From Histoplasma ohiense (lineage: Eukaryota; Ascomycota; Eurotiomycetes; Onygenales; Ajellomycetaceae): DNA of 64,000 nucleotides. Each line of letters opens with the position of its first letter. Position 1 is the first letter of the stretch. The position numbers and the translations under genes were made by a program. The stretch covers positions 4,531,001 to 4,595,000 of the forward strand of contig JAEVHH010000005.1 of NCBI GenBank assembly GCA_017607445.1, written 5' to 3'. Below the pieces are notes generated by a model that made no database searches, was not told the DNA's origin, and saw nothing but the letters and a program-made list of their open reading frames with translations. This document shows, in pieces, positions 34,956 to 48,110 of the stretch.

Positions 34956-37900
34956 CTATCGATCGGATCCCAATGAGGCCACCTTTCCTGCAAATCGAGC
35001 TCCAGCACTGCCTCGCTTCTGCAACCTCTCTCTCTCCTTGTTATCGAGGCCGGTAAGTGGGTGGGAAGCAGGTGACGTCGTTGAAACGTTCTCTCCGTTG
35101 GACGACGGCTTGCCACTATTGTGAATCAAGGGTAGAGCGCAAGTTATGTCAGTTCCTGGATCCCCCATTGACGAAGCAAGCGCTCTTGGTTGGACAATAA
35201 AGCTTCCGCTTATTTTCGCAGTCCTTTGGTTTATATATAGCTGAGCTGCGGGTGATAAAGGGATGGATGGCATTTCAGATGGAATCTCTGCTCCATTTTG
35301 TACAAGTAATTCCGCAATGGGAAATGGTATATGTTTTTCAGCTGAAGACGGTACCGCGGCAGATCTCGAAGGCATGGCTGTTGCCTGCCCTGACGAAGCG
35401 GGAAAGGCAGGATCCGCAGCTGCAAGCGCCAGGAACACTGCATGGGTACCCCGAGACCGGTCGGTGACATTGAGATTGGCGCGAAGGGCGATTCCATATA
35501 ACACACCTTGTATGTCATTTCTTTTGATAGAAGCCAGAAGTGTTTCTTCCGCTGTAGCGTAACGCGAGAGGGTAGCAGATAAAGGCTGAAGATACGCTCT
35601 GTCGCTATACTTTGCCGTAATGAACTTTAAACGTTGTTCTCTAGTTGATTGAGCCGTAGGCTTGAGTGAGGGATCCAGTCGAGATTCCCAAACCATATTG
35701 CTAACACGATTTCCAACTTGTAAGAGTATCTCGACAATGTCATTGGAGAATGAATGAATGTCAAGGGTAAGTGAGCGGATCTTTGAGATATGGGTGCCCA
35801 ATGACCGATGAATCCCACTGCATTCAATACAGAGAACTATCCCAAGATTGATTGACACCCATTCAACTTTAGACAGCGACCCGCAATCCGCACACCAACA
35901 ATTGCCTTGGTCAGCGTCACGGACTGTTTGTAAAAGTTTCGACGGGTTCTCCTCGTAATTATTGTTATCGCCCCGAACGTAACAGGGTCGGGCGCCAACT
36001 GTGGTTCGACGATTCACGCCGGAAACAGGAGGATTATAGTGTGCCTGCTGAGAGGAGTGGGACCCTTTTCCGGCCAGAACGGAGCCAATACCGCGACGAA
36101 TGGCTCCATCAGTTATTGGCTGTTGAAGAGTAACAGGTGGAAGGCTTCTGCCTTCCACAGCGCTTTGCAATGCGTTGTTGATAGCAATAATCCAGGCGTT
36201 CATGTCATCCTCTGACGTCGCCTGATATATTCTCTTGTACTGGGGAGTTATAACCTCAAAGCAGAATCTTCTTTCGGCATTACGCGCTTCCCGAACGGAT
36301 GCCATCCGTAGATCGATTGGCTCCATGTGCAAATCCAGCTTTTGTTTCCAATTGCTGTACTCTGAAAGTTTCCCTTGGTCAAGGACGATCCAAAACCTGC
36401 CACATGGCAATTAGTTATCGTTTTACATATTATGAAACAAAGCTTTGGTGTCCAATCAACACCGAAATTGTACAAAATAACTGGGGTTCGACGGGTAATT
36501 GTGGGTTAACATGATAATCTTACTTATGCCAAGCTTGTTTGTTAATCCCTTTGGGATCTATGTGAGAGCCTGGGCGGGATAACGCCCACAACAGCCCCTC
36601 CTTTCGATGTTGAGCTTCTTGCATATCGTGCATCGGACTGGAAGAATCGCGATCCTCTAAGTCCCGAATGCCTTTGAATCGATTTGATCCTGATAGTGCA
36701 GATAATGATCCTGTGGGCGGCTCAATATGAATAGGAGGATTTAAGGACGAAGAATGCGCTGAATTGCTAGTAGCGACTGCCTTTAGCTGTGAGCCTGTAC
36801 TATCTGCTCGACCAAGTTCGGAGTCGGATTGATGAGAAAAGTTGGAATTCCCCGGTGCCAGAGCGGTAACACCAGAGGTCGGTACGGATCCCGGTTCGAT
36901 ATATTTCTTTGTGCTCGTCTCTAGGGCCCTTCGTTTCTCTTCCCTCTCCGTACGCTGAAACTGGAATTCTTTATCGGCTTCGGATACTTCATCTATAAGC
37001 GCCTGCAGTTGTGGGATCATCTCCTCAATCTTCTTCGCTGCAGCCAAATAACTCTTTGCTTGTGTGTCAGCATACTTTGTCAGGTGGGATAATACTTCCT
37101 GTTCTTTCCGTCCACCATGAAGGTCCTGCATGAATGATGAGTAGTCGAAACGTTTTAACTCAAAATTCCTTCTTTTTGTTTGGTATTTTGAATCGCTTTC
37201 GGCCCGTTTTTTTTCTTTCAGGGAATCTTGCCGCTGGCCAAGATACCGTCCCACGTAGGCATAATAATCCCTACTCTCTTCTTCGAAGTCCTTTTTCTTT
37301 GATTCTGCTTGTTTGATGTCATGGTTATATAACTTAGAGAGAGGGTCGATGATGAGTTTTTGGAGGTGTACGGTATTCTGTTGCTCGTAATTCAGAATTT
37401 CTCGGGCGATTCGGTCAAAGTAATGCTCTAATGCAGGCTGAATGGCATTCGCGTTAGACAGAGACGCATCATTGAGGGCCGTGATAAAGGCGCTAACAGC
37501 GTCGTTACAGGCGATTTGGGCTTGATGCGCAGCCTCAGCTTTTTTTAAAACCTTTTTCATCTTGGCCCGCATATTGCCTGTTTTTTGTTCCAAGGCCTTC
37601 ATTGTAGCACGGAATAGAGGCCCATCTTCAACTGCGCTCATATCCTCCCCTGGCCGCTGACATGTCACGTCTAACTTTACAGAGCTCTGGGCTGGCAGAG
37701 GATGTGGGGTCGGAAGGTTATCCCCAAACTCAGGGGGGGTTGGAGGGGGTAGGAGATCATTGATAGCTTCAGTGTCGCTTATTCGAGATTGGACGGATTG
37801 AGAGGAAGGCACCCGATGGCGAGGGGGTACAGTCAGGTCGAATCGGGGCGAAGGAATTTGAGGGCTTGACGAAGGCCGAGATACATTCTGAACCCAGAAA

Positions 37901-38756
37901 GAAAATGTTGCAAGCGTGTTGAGACGATTTGTTCTTTGATCGTAGTCAAGAAAGCTACAGCAGTTGCGCCAACCGCCACATCTATCTTCCGCTTGTCTAG
38001 GAGGCTTCCATTTCCACGACCAGTCAAATTGGATTGACGGGCTCCCTGAAGTCGAGAAATTCCCCACGTGTTTTACATTGGAGTTATTTTGTAAATTCGG
38101 GTTTGCATGGAATTCTCGCGTTACCAGGTTATCCAGATCTCTCGGATTGGATGCGTGAGCGAATGTAAGACCGGTGAGAACCGTATCAATTGCCTCGGGA
38201 AGACAAGTCGCCACGCCGTTGGTGGTCAAAGGTGCGGGTTGCTTGGTCTGTCCCTGGCGAAGGAAAAAAGTGAAGCGAAAATTTAACTCATCATCATTAC
38301 ACAGTTTTAGAAGAAAGGAGGGTAATCCAGTAGATGGAGACTCTGGGTCCTACAATAGCCGGCCTGTATTAGCGTTTTCTTCCCTTTCTTTCTTTCTTTC
38401 TTTTTTTTTTTTTTTTTTTTTTTTTTCATCGGGGCAATAGAAGCGAGAAAGAAATGGGGATTAGGAGGGGCTCGACTGACTTGGATGTACTCTATGGGTC
38501 TATCGTCCCCCGATTCCCTCCTAGGTATTATCCTCGTCGAGGGGAATTGATTTGGCGCAATGGTCAGGAGAAGATTTCCACGAGAGTTGGTGACGATGAC
38601 AGATGCAATGGCTACTGTGGTGGGAGATTCGAGTCAACACCAACACCAACCAGCAAGGAACATACACAGGATAGGATAAGGTTGAGACGTACGCTTGGTC
38701 TGGTCCTTGAGATAGAGAGACCCCGGCTCATCTGGCCTACTGCTTATATTTCCCAT
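34956..38756 (-). CDS. ArfGAP with BAR and PH domains (ACAP/Csx2/Cnt6 type)
   Basis: A GTPase-activating protein for Arf, expected at curved endosomal or plasma membranes. Exons 38693-38756, 38481-38614, 36524-38349 and 34956-36396 keep frame and give 1,154 residues. The start is MGNISSRPDEPGS, with a possible N-terminal glycine for lipidation. A conserved fungal N-terminal domain follows (FLLKLCNDDELNFRFTFFLR, QFDWSWKWKPP). Then come a BAR domain (about residues 270-480, long charged helices such as KQAESKKKDFEEESRDYYAYVGRYL), a PH domain split by the last intron (QAWHK|FWIVLDQGKLSEYSNWKQKL), and the ArfGAP zinc finger CxxC...CxxC (NCWCADCG, LCIECSGIHRSLGTHIS) with its arginine. The BAR, PH and ArfGAP order matches ACAP/Cnt6 proteins. 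The second intron holds a CTTT/T26 tract. Confidence 0.9.
38384..38426. repeat. (CTTT)n plus T26 tract inside an ArfGAP intron
   Basis: On the coding (minus) strand this reads as a long A/AAAG run in the middle of the intron at 38350-38480, away from the splice sites. Confidence 0.9.
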
Positions 38757-40048
38757 CGTTAGCAAAATATGGGGGAAATGCCATCCAACCAAACAATGGC
38801 GCTTTTATTGCACCAGAGGGGCTTGTCATCAAAGTGCAAGGCAAGGCGTCTCGAAGGGCGGCTGTTATCTTGATCAAACAACAGAGAATGGTGTTATCGT
38901 CGGTTGATTTATTGAAAGCATGCTGTGATTGCATTCATAGAAGAAGTAGGTATGCAGCATCTGTTGGAAGGGGGAGCAGAGGAGTTTCCTTCATTGTTAA
39001 TGTTCGACGTGATGAGCGGTGATGGTGATGATGATCGTCGCTAGTATTGATGATAAGCCGCCAGGACAAATGATGACAAATATCATCCAGCGTAACTAAC
39101 AAAGCAATATGTCGTTCGAAATTTATACCCAAGTACTCCGTATGGTAAACCTGTTATAATACCAGCTGGCAGTACATTACAGTACATCGTCCCATGATTG
39201 TTTTTCGTTTATTGTTTTCTGTTAAATATTGAATAGCAAAGGGTTTTGTTTGATTACAAGTATAAATCATAAATGAATCGTAATCTTTTTTTTCATTTTT
39301 ATCACAATTGAACTCCGTTATACTAGTATTCAAAAATATTGAAGTTCCTCGGTGTTCCTGTTGCGTAGGTGAATTTTCTACATAGTTTTATTTCGGCAAT
39401 TGCCAGTAGCCCTGGAATGTAATAATATAATGTGATTAAATTGAAGGCTTGACCAGAGAGTGTCATAGTTCCGTGATGCATACAATCAGTAATACTAAAA
39501 TACGATCAAACAGTTTCTTTATCTTCTCACAACCGCATTCTAACCGGTAAAATATAGCCCTCGAACACGTTTGACCTGAATGTAGAGGTTGCAGCGTGGA
39601 AGGGGCACCTCATCAGCCACACTTAAAGCGGGCAGATATGATGGTATTGATTGACCTGGGTTCCATTGGATTGGGTATGCGCAGTCTTCTTCTAATACCA
39701 TTGGGGATGGAGCAGTAGTTTGGTGAACAGATATGGGTGGTTCAATACCAGCAAAGACCTAGTACAGCTATCACTTGATTGGACCAAATGCTGAAGGATA
39801 TGGGGGATTCAACATTGTCTCATCCTCAGCAGTAGTGTTGGCATTTGAACTTAAGAGTAGATAGCTGTAGAACTCATTAACAGCATCTATGAATATACAT
39901 TAACATCAACAAACTCATCTTCAAACAATTACAAGCTACACTCTATCACTCCAGTAAACAATTCTTAGGCCCCTTTACTTTCTTCCCTACATTCAAGTAC
40001 TCAGTAACAGGGTATCGTCATCATTTGTGAGCAATGCTGCCATGTCTG
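38757..40048. other. AT-rich spacer at the edge of the conserved block
   Basis: ArfGAP promoter region, then about 900 bp of AT-rich sequence without coding signal. A CAGTACATTACAGTACAT motif lies near 39,167. The conserved housekeeping genes end here. Confidence 0.55.
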
Positions 40049-40540
40049 TCACGTAGAAGGGTAGATGCCTGAGGACAGGGTTGGGTCCGGGGTAGATTTG
40101 CCTTGTCGAACTACGCTTTCTCCTAGCACTTTCATGTCGTCGAGCGCCATCTTATTAGTGAGATCAACGTAAATATGGACTTTGGCGTGACCTGGAGACA
40201 TTGAAAGTGTGCAATGGCACTCGTTTGGCAGTTTCTCGCCGGTTGCGGTGACGGTTGTCGTGTTATGGAAAGAGCCCCTACAAGACAATTAGTATACTAG
40301 ACTCAAAATAGATATTAGAACATGGATAATAGCGTACAAGATGCGAACACCAATTTTCCCAAGTCGTTTAGCGCTCGCCTGAGCCACATGTTCAGTGGCA
40401 CCTTCCAAGGAGGTCTGTTCCACTTGGAATAGTTTCGCATTCTCAGCGAGGTTGCTGATGGCACTAGGGCCCCATTTGATGGTAATGTCGTCGATCGTAC
40501 CCTCGTAGGAATCAGCTGGGAGACAATTGGGAAAGGACAT
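40049..40540 (-). CDS. Small hypothetical protein, two exons
   Basis: Exons 40338-40540 and 40049-40277 join through GTACGC and CTTGTAG to give 143 residues. I recognise no family. The product has an acidic N-terminus (DSYEGTIDDITIKWGPSAISNLAENAKLFQVEQ), then alternating polar/hydrophobic segments that look like beta strands (TTTVTATGEKLPNECHCTLSMSPGHAKVHIYVDLTN). No signal peptide or membrane segment. The frames fit across the intron exactly, which supports a real gene. It stands alone between the conserved block and the accessory kinase. Confidence 0.55.
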
Positions 40541-41744
40541 GGTTAGGGATTTTATTGAAGAATGCTGGAAGTGAACAGATCTCCAATGCTAGGGAGGGTG
40601 CTTAAATAGGAGGACTCCTTCGGGAGTACGAATTTCAGGAAGAGGGCGTAAGGCCAGAGTAGTTGGCTGGATCGTCCGCAAAGGAAAGTATTCGAGATGT
40701 TTTAGAGGGAAAAATGATCGGCTTTGCATATTGGACTAACACGGGCGATGCCGCCTCAGGCTTTCAGAAATGTCGCTGTCGTCGCATGAGTAGTTAGGGA
40801 GGTAATGCGGCATGATCTAAAAGTCAAACAATGAGCGAATGTAGACTAATGAGGGACTGACTGAAAAGACTCACGCTCACCGAACCTTTCAGCCAGGTAA
40901 TGAGTATGTTAGATGCATCAATGTTTGAACTTAGTTTTTTGGGAGAGAAAAAGTCTGTCTAAATTTGATTGTTCACTTGTTGTGTTGCCATTATGCTAAA
41001 ACTGAATGGGGGTCATGGACCAACGGTCAATAGACTGAGTCGTTGTATCAGTTGGATGGTAGAGCCTCCGGGCGACTTCGAGATGCTTGACAGTGCATCA
41101 CAGTTCACTTTCTCACCAGAAGGAGGTGGTCGGGCGTACTCAAAATCATATGTGCCAATGACCCAACAGGGAGTGGAAATGATCCTGAGGTTGACGCGTT
41201 CCATGCGCGTTGTCATCAAGAGCCTCATGGTCACCTGATAGAACTTGATAGAGAAGATAGCTACTGCGTAGATTCCTTCCTTCTTCAAGAATCCTTAAGA
41301 ACACCCTTGTTACTTCCTTTCTCTTGTTGATCTGTTTGTTTTCATTCTTTAAAAAGGGAGATCCCTCTTGTTTTGTTTTCTTTTTCTTTAAGGAGATAGA
41401 ATAGTTAATCAATGAATCAATTTAATTTTTTTAAAAAAAAAACTGGTTCTCGAACCTTTGTTATTAAATCCTTGTTGCTAATCCTTGAGGAGAACCCCTA
41501 ACTGTCTAAGGCCTTGTGAAGCTTTAAGCTTACATAAGAGTCATTGAGGAAGGTTTTGCTTCGATAGCTGTTTCTTTGATGACTTCAATCCAGCACCTTT
41601 TGAGAAATGTTACAAATCTTCCTTTGACTGTCCCAAGAGTAGTGTTAACGATAACACGCATGCCTTACGCCCTGAACGACTAACTTCTCTGGCGTCGGCA
41701 GATACTCGTCTCAATTGGCGACATTCCTGAGTGGCGCCCCGGTG
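40541..41744. other. Spacer upstream of the SRPK-like kinase
   Basis: No supported gene. The frame into the kinase is open upstream of 41,745 to a TGA at 41,673 but lacks an ATG, so an additional 5' exon in this region is possible. Confidence 0.5.
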
Positions 41745-43028
41745 ATGGTGATACCAGCAGGAGCACTACAAGTTCCCAACGGCGATGACGCGGCGGACTT
41801 TGGCGACTTCGTGAGCACTGAGGATGAGGAGCTCGACCTTGAAGAGATTGTGGAGCCTTGGCATAAGTATGACATGAAGACAACTCCATATGTCTTCTAT
41901 CCCATTTGTGTTGGAGAAGTGCTTGATGAGAGATACCTGGTTGAGCATAAAATTGGCTCTGGTGGCTTCTCTACTGTCTGGATGGCCCATGACCTCCAGG
42001 ATAGCAGGGATGTAGCGCTCAAAGTCATGTCTTTAGGGGAATGGGGAGAAAATGAAGCCCGCATGCAAGGTGAAATCCGTCAGAATGTACAGGATACCGC
42101 TCACCTTGTGACATCTTTGACGACGTTTCTACTCCCTGGAAATGGGTGTCAGCACAGGGTCCTAGTGTTTCCATTGATGGGCCCATGCCTTCAACCTTCT
42201 ATCCTCAGAAATATGTCCATGGCCACTCGCATGTCTGCAGCTAAGCAATTGCTCGAGGCCTTAGACAATTTACACAAAGTTGGTATTATACACCGCGGTA
42301 AGTGAACTCTACCCAATACTCGCTTTCCTGTTGGTACATGATCTGATGGATATTTGATAGATTTAAACGACAGGAACTGTATGTGGGGCATGGTTCCCCT
42401 ACATGACCTCAGCAGAAGTGCTAAATACAAGGCACTCGGCCGGCCATTAAAACAAATCATACCATTTGTTGACCTCTGGAAGGAGGGAGAGCTTGTTGGG
42501 CCTGCTAAAATTCCTGAGAACTTACGCACAGAAGAATTCTATCTTGGCGACTTTGGTCTGGCAGTGAAACTTGGCGACCCTGTGCCTCGCGGCTATCCAC
42601 CCATGCAATTTTGCTCCCCGGACCGACTTCATCGGAAAGGTCCAAGTTTCGCCTGTGATATGTGGAGTTACATGATCCTTTTTGCAGAGCTTTACCTTGG
42701 CTATCCACCCTTCCCTACCCATCTCAAGGGTGGAATAATATCTGGTATCATTAGATGTTTGGGTCCACTACCTGAGGAGTGGAAGGGCCTTTACATATAC
42801 CCTGCAAGCCTTGATTCCTGGTATGATCAGCAGAAAACATCTGATCCTGATCATGATCTTGCATCAACAATTGCATACTTTCGTCCTGAAGCTGATCCGG
42901 TTGAGCAAAAACATGTGCACTCCATAATGTCCAGTGCATTTTCCTATTATCCAGAAAATCGCCTGAGTGCAACACAGCTTCTGCAGGATCCTTCGTTCAG
43001 AGCTATCATGCACAAATATGGTTGCTGA
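41745..43028 (+). CDS. SRPK-like serine/threonine protein kinase
   Basis: Exons 41745-42297 and 42361-43028 (GTAAGT/TTGATAG) give 406 residues. Visible motifs are YPICVGEVLDERYLVEHKIGSGGFSTVWMAHDL (glycine loop), VALKVMS (catalytic Lys), LVFPLMGP at the hinge, HRDLNDRN (catalytic loop), LGDFGLAVKL, and DMWSYMILFAELYLGYPPF. The pattern (short kinase, GEVLDERY lead-in, HRDLN with Asn where Lys is usual) fits the SR-protein-kinase-like family that is expanded in Onygenales. It has no long spacer insert of classical SRPK. Substrate unknown. The first ATG in frame was chosen; a 5' exon may be missing. Confidence 0.75.
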
Positions 43029-45611
43029 TGGTATACATCTTGCTGTATTGTATTATATTGCTGGTTGTTTCTTGCATGTTCTAGGCTTCTGTTTTCTCTT
43101 TTCTTTCCCCTTGGAGGAACTGTTTTCTTTTGCTAGAAGGATGCCTATGCACCATTTTCTATTGTGAAGAAGTTAGGTTAGACCCGCTATCTTCTTGTGT
43201 CAACAGGGAGAGCCTCCTTGAGAAATCATTCAATGCTAAGCGCCACCCCACTACGCCACAATTGGTCAAATGGATGCAGTGAAGCGAAGACGCTTCTGAC
43301 AATCAGACAGCTAATTTTTCGATCTCCATAGGCAGCACTTGCATATTCGACGGGTGATTCATTTGCATGAAAAAGATACTACCTTAGGATGTATATAATA
43401 CACATCCGAGCCACATGAATAAATAAGTTAACTATCTTAATGCAGTGACATAAGAAATGAAAAACTTCTCATAACTGTGTGAGCTCCATATTTCTGTACT
43501 TTCGACACCTGCCCGTTTCATAAGTACTGTGTGGGAAATACATCATGGGTTGATGTGGGTATTTCTCGTTATATTATATTTTTATTATGGTTTTATTATG
43601 TTTTTATATTGTATTTATATATTTATATATTTGAAGCCATGAAGCTCTTTTAACTAATTTAATAACTTATTTTTACAATTGGAAAGCTTGCTGCTGATAC
43701 CCGTGGACCTAGGTAAGGAGGGGTAGCATGTGAGCACTCACATCGCAACTCCCAGCAGCAGCATGAGGATTGAAGAACTTGACAGTATCATCACACCAGA
43801 ATTTTTATTTTCAATTGTGGAGATATATACTGAATATGCTCTATAGATTTCTCAACTTTCTGGGCTTCAAAAAGGGATTTCTGGATTATTCATTGATAAC
43901 CGACACAGCATCCATACGTTGGTGTACAGATCTGTACCCTGGAGATTGCAAGCCAAAAAGCATCACGACGACAGACTTGTCGCTGATACCTTGATGCGGC
44001 GAGCACTAGAGATCATTAAGCATTCCACTAACGAAACCACCGGGATACGTGGAGACCAGCGGAGTGATTTGAGAGCCTCAGAGAGGTGAGCTCAGCCCGT
44101 CAGTTAGTCCACTTGAGGAATAAAGCCACTAAGGTGGAATCCCGATCCAGTCAGACGAATTGCAGCCTTCCAGGTTGAAGGTAATCTTGGAAGATTGCGG
44201 ACGATGTTCTCTGGAGCTTGTACTTGGAAGTTTGGCTCCAGCTGCGGCTGGACAGCGGCCTCGCCTGGACTCAGCGGGCTGTTGAGTCTGCAAACTTAGT
44301 ATTTACGGTGCATTGAGCAGAATGACTTGGAAAAGTCAATGTTGGGCACATCAGGATGGAAAAATCTCTCGCCGGAACATTGGAGCACACTAGCCAGATA
44401 GCTGCAGGCCGTTGTCCAGAGAGGACTCCGCGACCGTCCTGCTCTGCCGCAAATCACGGCTTGAAAACTCTGATTCCAGGCTATGTGAACCGGCGGCGGC
44501 GGCATCATCCTCAGAGTTAATTGTCAAAATCGCTTTTGTCTCTGCATGTCTGAAATGATTTCTGTGGCCACAAACTCTGTACTCTGTATTCCGCTTTCTC
44601 TGCATCTTTACCCCAAAAGTGTAAACAGCTCCGTGTTCTTTAGTCGCGTTAACAAGAGTCCGTTCAAAAATGCTGTGCAGAAATGTGTTCGCAAAGCACT
44701 ATGTGTGTAACGTACAGTACATCCCGTACATCCTTTTTGAGCTTCGAAGAGCGTCGAAGAGCCTCCCTCCATGAGTATTAATAATGCCTTGAAAGTCCTG
44801 CTTGACTCCTTGGATGATGAATGATGAACCAACAACCTGTGCCACAGTCAAATGTGGATGCTACAAGCGCTCTTCACACCCAGCTCTGCGGGACAACAAA
44901 CCTTGGAGGCTTGGACTCTCTGAAGCAGCTGGACAGCGCCGATGACCGGTGGCGTCTTGTTGCTTCCGAGTGAGAGTTGTCAGAGCGCCAAATGATCCAG
45001 GAAATCCCATCTTCTCGTTCGTCTAGTTCAACTTTAATCAGTCAGATCGGACTAGACAAGGAAGAGAGGAACTCTGGAGGACTCTGGAGGACTCTGGAAG
45101 CAATCTGGGAGTCGAAGACAACGCGGATTTAAATAACGATGGCGTTCCCCGTTCCCTCATACCGCAAAGCATTTACTCGGCTTATCTCCACCGCCCTGTC
45201 CACCTTGCTTTTTTGCGGAGGAATGGTGTGGTCAACATGGCCAATCGATGTCATGCTGCCGCACCATTGCGCCGGTCAAACTGCTAAACAACCGGGCAGA
45301 ATGACCACGCTAAATTATCCTTCATTGTATTCGCTTAGAGGCTTGATAGAGTTTCTGCTAACGTTCTCTTCCCTCGCGAGCACCGCCAATACAGAGAGAT
45401 TCAGGGGATTTGACACCATACCCCACAGAATTCCACGAGGGAGGGAGGGATGGCCACAGTCTGGGCCAAGTTCTCAGGGATGATTCTCGAACCCCAGACA
45501 CTATTTATTTGTTCTTCACGATTTCCTCTTTCTTTGGTCCCTTGATCGATGCAGTAGCACTCACCTTTGACCTCATCGAAATTCTCCTTCACGGGCGCGA
45601 TCGCCGCCGAC
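43029..45611. other. Long gene-poor spacer
   Basis: About 2.6 kb with only short frames of random composition (for example 44,296-44,835 minus and 45,139-45,483 plus). AT-rich at 43,560-43,680. Contains a GTACAGTACATCCCGTACAT palindrome cluster at about 44,711. No RNA gene recognised. Confidence 0.5.
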
Positions 45612-47081
45612 ATGGAGGAAAAAGGTTGCGTCATCTATGGCGTCGCCATTTCTTTTCTTTCTCTGTCATATATCGTCGTTGCATTGCGCTGCTATGTGCG
45701 CCTGAAACTGACCCGTTGGGGTGTGGATGACATCTTTGCGATCATCGCTTTGGTACGTGGGAGACTCCCCTCCGAGAATGCCCCGGTGTCCTTATACGGT
45801 CCAGCACTGTCGTTTCATGGAAGTGAAGCAGCGAACTGCCGACTCGTGTGCGTGGCTAACCACCCATTCATTGTTATACAGTGCATGTTCACCGCAATTA
45901 CAAGTTTCCTCATGAGGTCTGCGTCCTTTGGGCTTGGGAAACGAACCAAAGCTGTAGCCTCACTCGATGCATTCACAGAGGCGGTCAAGGTCAGATCTGA
46001 AAATCTTGGTGCCGCAGAGAATTTGTAGGATTGCATTGTTAACAGCCAGCACAGTTTTTCTTTCTCGCCGATATGTGTTATATCATTACTTCAGGCCTGA
46101 TCAAGATCTCTTTCTGTTTATCTCTATTACGGGTCGTTGTCGTTGGACGCATCTATGTCTGGACCATATACGCCGTCGGTGTAATCACAACCATTTTCAC
46201 AAGTTTTTATTTCTTCTTCGCGCTCTTCTCATGCTCGCCGGTGAGCTTTGCTTGGGAAAGGGTACGACAGCACGATCAGGGTGGAACTTGCCGGCAGTAT
46301 TTCAAGGTGGTTTCTGGAAGCTACGCCCACGGCGCAGTTGTTTGTGCAGGTGACATAACACTTGCAATAGTACCCGCCTTGATGATATGGAAATTACAAT
46401 TGAACTCTCGAACTAAATTATCTGCTGGTATTCTGCTTGGATTTGGATCAGTGTAAGCTTCTGCTTGACCTCCGCCGTGAAATACCTTCAAAGCTGCAAC
46501 GGTTCTAACACCCCCACTACAGAGCGAGCGTTGCAACAATAGCCCGGCTTACGTATATCCATCATGGATACGATCAAGTAGATTTCCTCTACGGGAACGC
46601 CGACATTATGATCTGGTCCATGACTGAGATAGGGGTTAGCATCATAGCGATATCAGCTGTGACGCTGAAGCCGCTATTGATGAAATACAGAATCTTCTTC
46701 CACTCGCAAGACACCAGTGGACGCACTCCACACGACCGAGGACGCATCTACGGGACTGACGCTGGGGATTTCACGTGCACAATTGGCTCAGCTCCCTCTC
46801 GAAAGAACCACTATAGTCGACAACATAGATCCTCCACGCATGGTAGAATGAGGACGGATACCTCAATTGTCAATGGACGGTCATCGTCCGAGGAAAACAT
46901 CTGGATATCAAAAGGGGATGGGCACACCGTGCCTAGTAGAGATGGGGTCGACGATGATTTGGAACTCATTCCGAGGGGCCAAATACAAAAGGTTGTTGAG
47001 TTTTCGGCAACAAGGGTTGCAAAGGAACCAGACCATGATTCCAAACCAGTCGCTGACCCTAGGTATTCGGAGCAGGCGTAA
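45612..47081 (+). CDS. Fungal rhodopsin-like (PTH11-related) seven-TM protein
   Basis: Exons 45612-45752, 45882-45989, 46055-46452 and 46523-47081 keep frame and give 401 residues. About seven hydrophobic helices are visible: IYGVAISFLSLSYIVVAL, DDIFAIIAL, the segment after exon 2, MCYIITSGLIKISFCLSLL, IYAVGVITTIFTSFYFFFALF, ITLAIVPALMIWKL and MIWSMTEIGVSIIAISAVTL. The ALRCYVRLKLTRWGVDDIFA and DITLAIVPALMIWKLQLNSRTK motifs are typical of the fungal rhodopsin-like domain family, large in filamentous ascomycetes and rapidly evolving. The C-terminal ~130 residues are a polar cytoplasmic tail. No CFEM domain at the N-terminus. Ligand and role unknown. Confidence 0.8.
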
Positions 47082-47763
47082 TATTCATAGATAAATCTAT
47101 ATAGTATTGTTTTGTTTCCTTTGTGCATGTATTAGTGAGACTGGAAATGTTGGTCGCTTGGAGTTTGACAGCCTCCTAGGCAAATATCAATCTTTATCTC
47201 CTAGTACTTTGTAAATTTTTCCATCCAAACGTGAATAAAGCGTGTGGATGTGGGTTTTTATATTTTTTCAGAATATAATAAAACGGCTAAATAATAGGTA
47301 TTACACGTGCCTTCGCTTCTCCCACCACATGCGTGCCTGGTGCGCCTCACCACAATGCTATGTTTGTTATATGTGTTGCTGGTGTTAGGCCACTGAGGCC
47401 AAAGAGCTCAATCACCACCAGCGCCCTGGTGGTATAGAGGGGACGAATCGCCTAATCCAATTACTCCAACAGTTGGGCACTGGTTGCACGTAATGACTTC
47501 TATACAGCCAGCCAGCCAGCTCTGACCAACAACAGCTCTTTATATACATACAAAAGTAACTATTTGAAGAAAATATCATTGAGACTACTGTAGAGAATTC
47601 ATTGGTATTTTAAAAAGATTAAAAACTTATCTATTTTATTTTATTTTATTTTATCATTACAGATATCATCGCTGGATATCATTCATTCAAGGTCAGTATA
47701 TAGATAGGAGATAGTCTGCTAGCAAGCTAGTAAGCTAGTACTGATCGATAGATGAGTGGCTAG

Positions 47764-48110
47764 GTGGCGATGTTTATTCTCGTAGATAGGTAGGCAGGCA
47801 GGTAGACAGATAGCATTCTCTATTCTATTAGTAATCAATTGGTTGTCTGAATATCGATAGATAATTGAATTGACTATTCTGGCTCCGACAATTACATGAT
47901 AACTAGGCAGTGTTTATAAGGAAGAAGAATGCTTGAATATATGAGAGGGGCAGTGCTCAGTTTTCACATAGCGAGATGTTACAAGACCCTTGATATGTGA
48001 GATATTATTTCCGACAGAGGTCAGTAGGCAGACAGATAGCTAGCATTCTCTATTCCAGCAGCAATTGATTGAATATTGAGCAGGCAGAGAGGCAGAGAGG
48101 CAGGTAGGTA
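47764..48110. repeat. Diverged direct repeat with GGCAGGCAGG/CATTCTCTATT words
   Basis: The word order GGCAGG, GACAGATAG, CATTCTCTATTC, AATTG, GAATAT occurs at about 47,789-47,860 and again at about 48,028-48,083, roughly 235 bp apart. Copy 2 carries a CTAG insertion and extra GGCAGAGA units. Confidence 0.6.

Noticed and set aside
43029..45611. Several 60-115-codon frames as possible genes
   Set aside because: No splice-consistent extension, no conserved motif, and the frames overlap on both strands.
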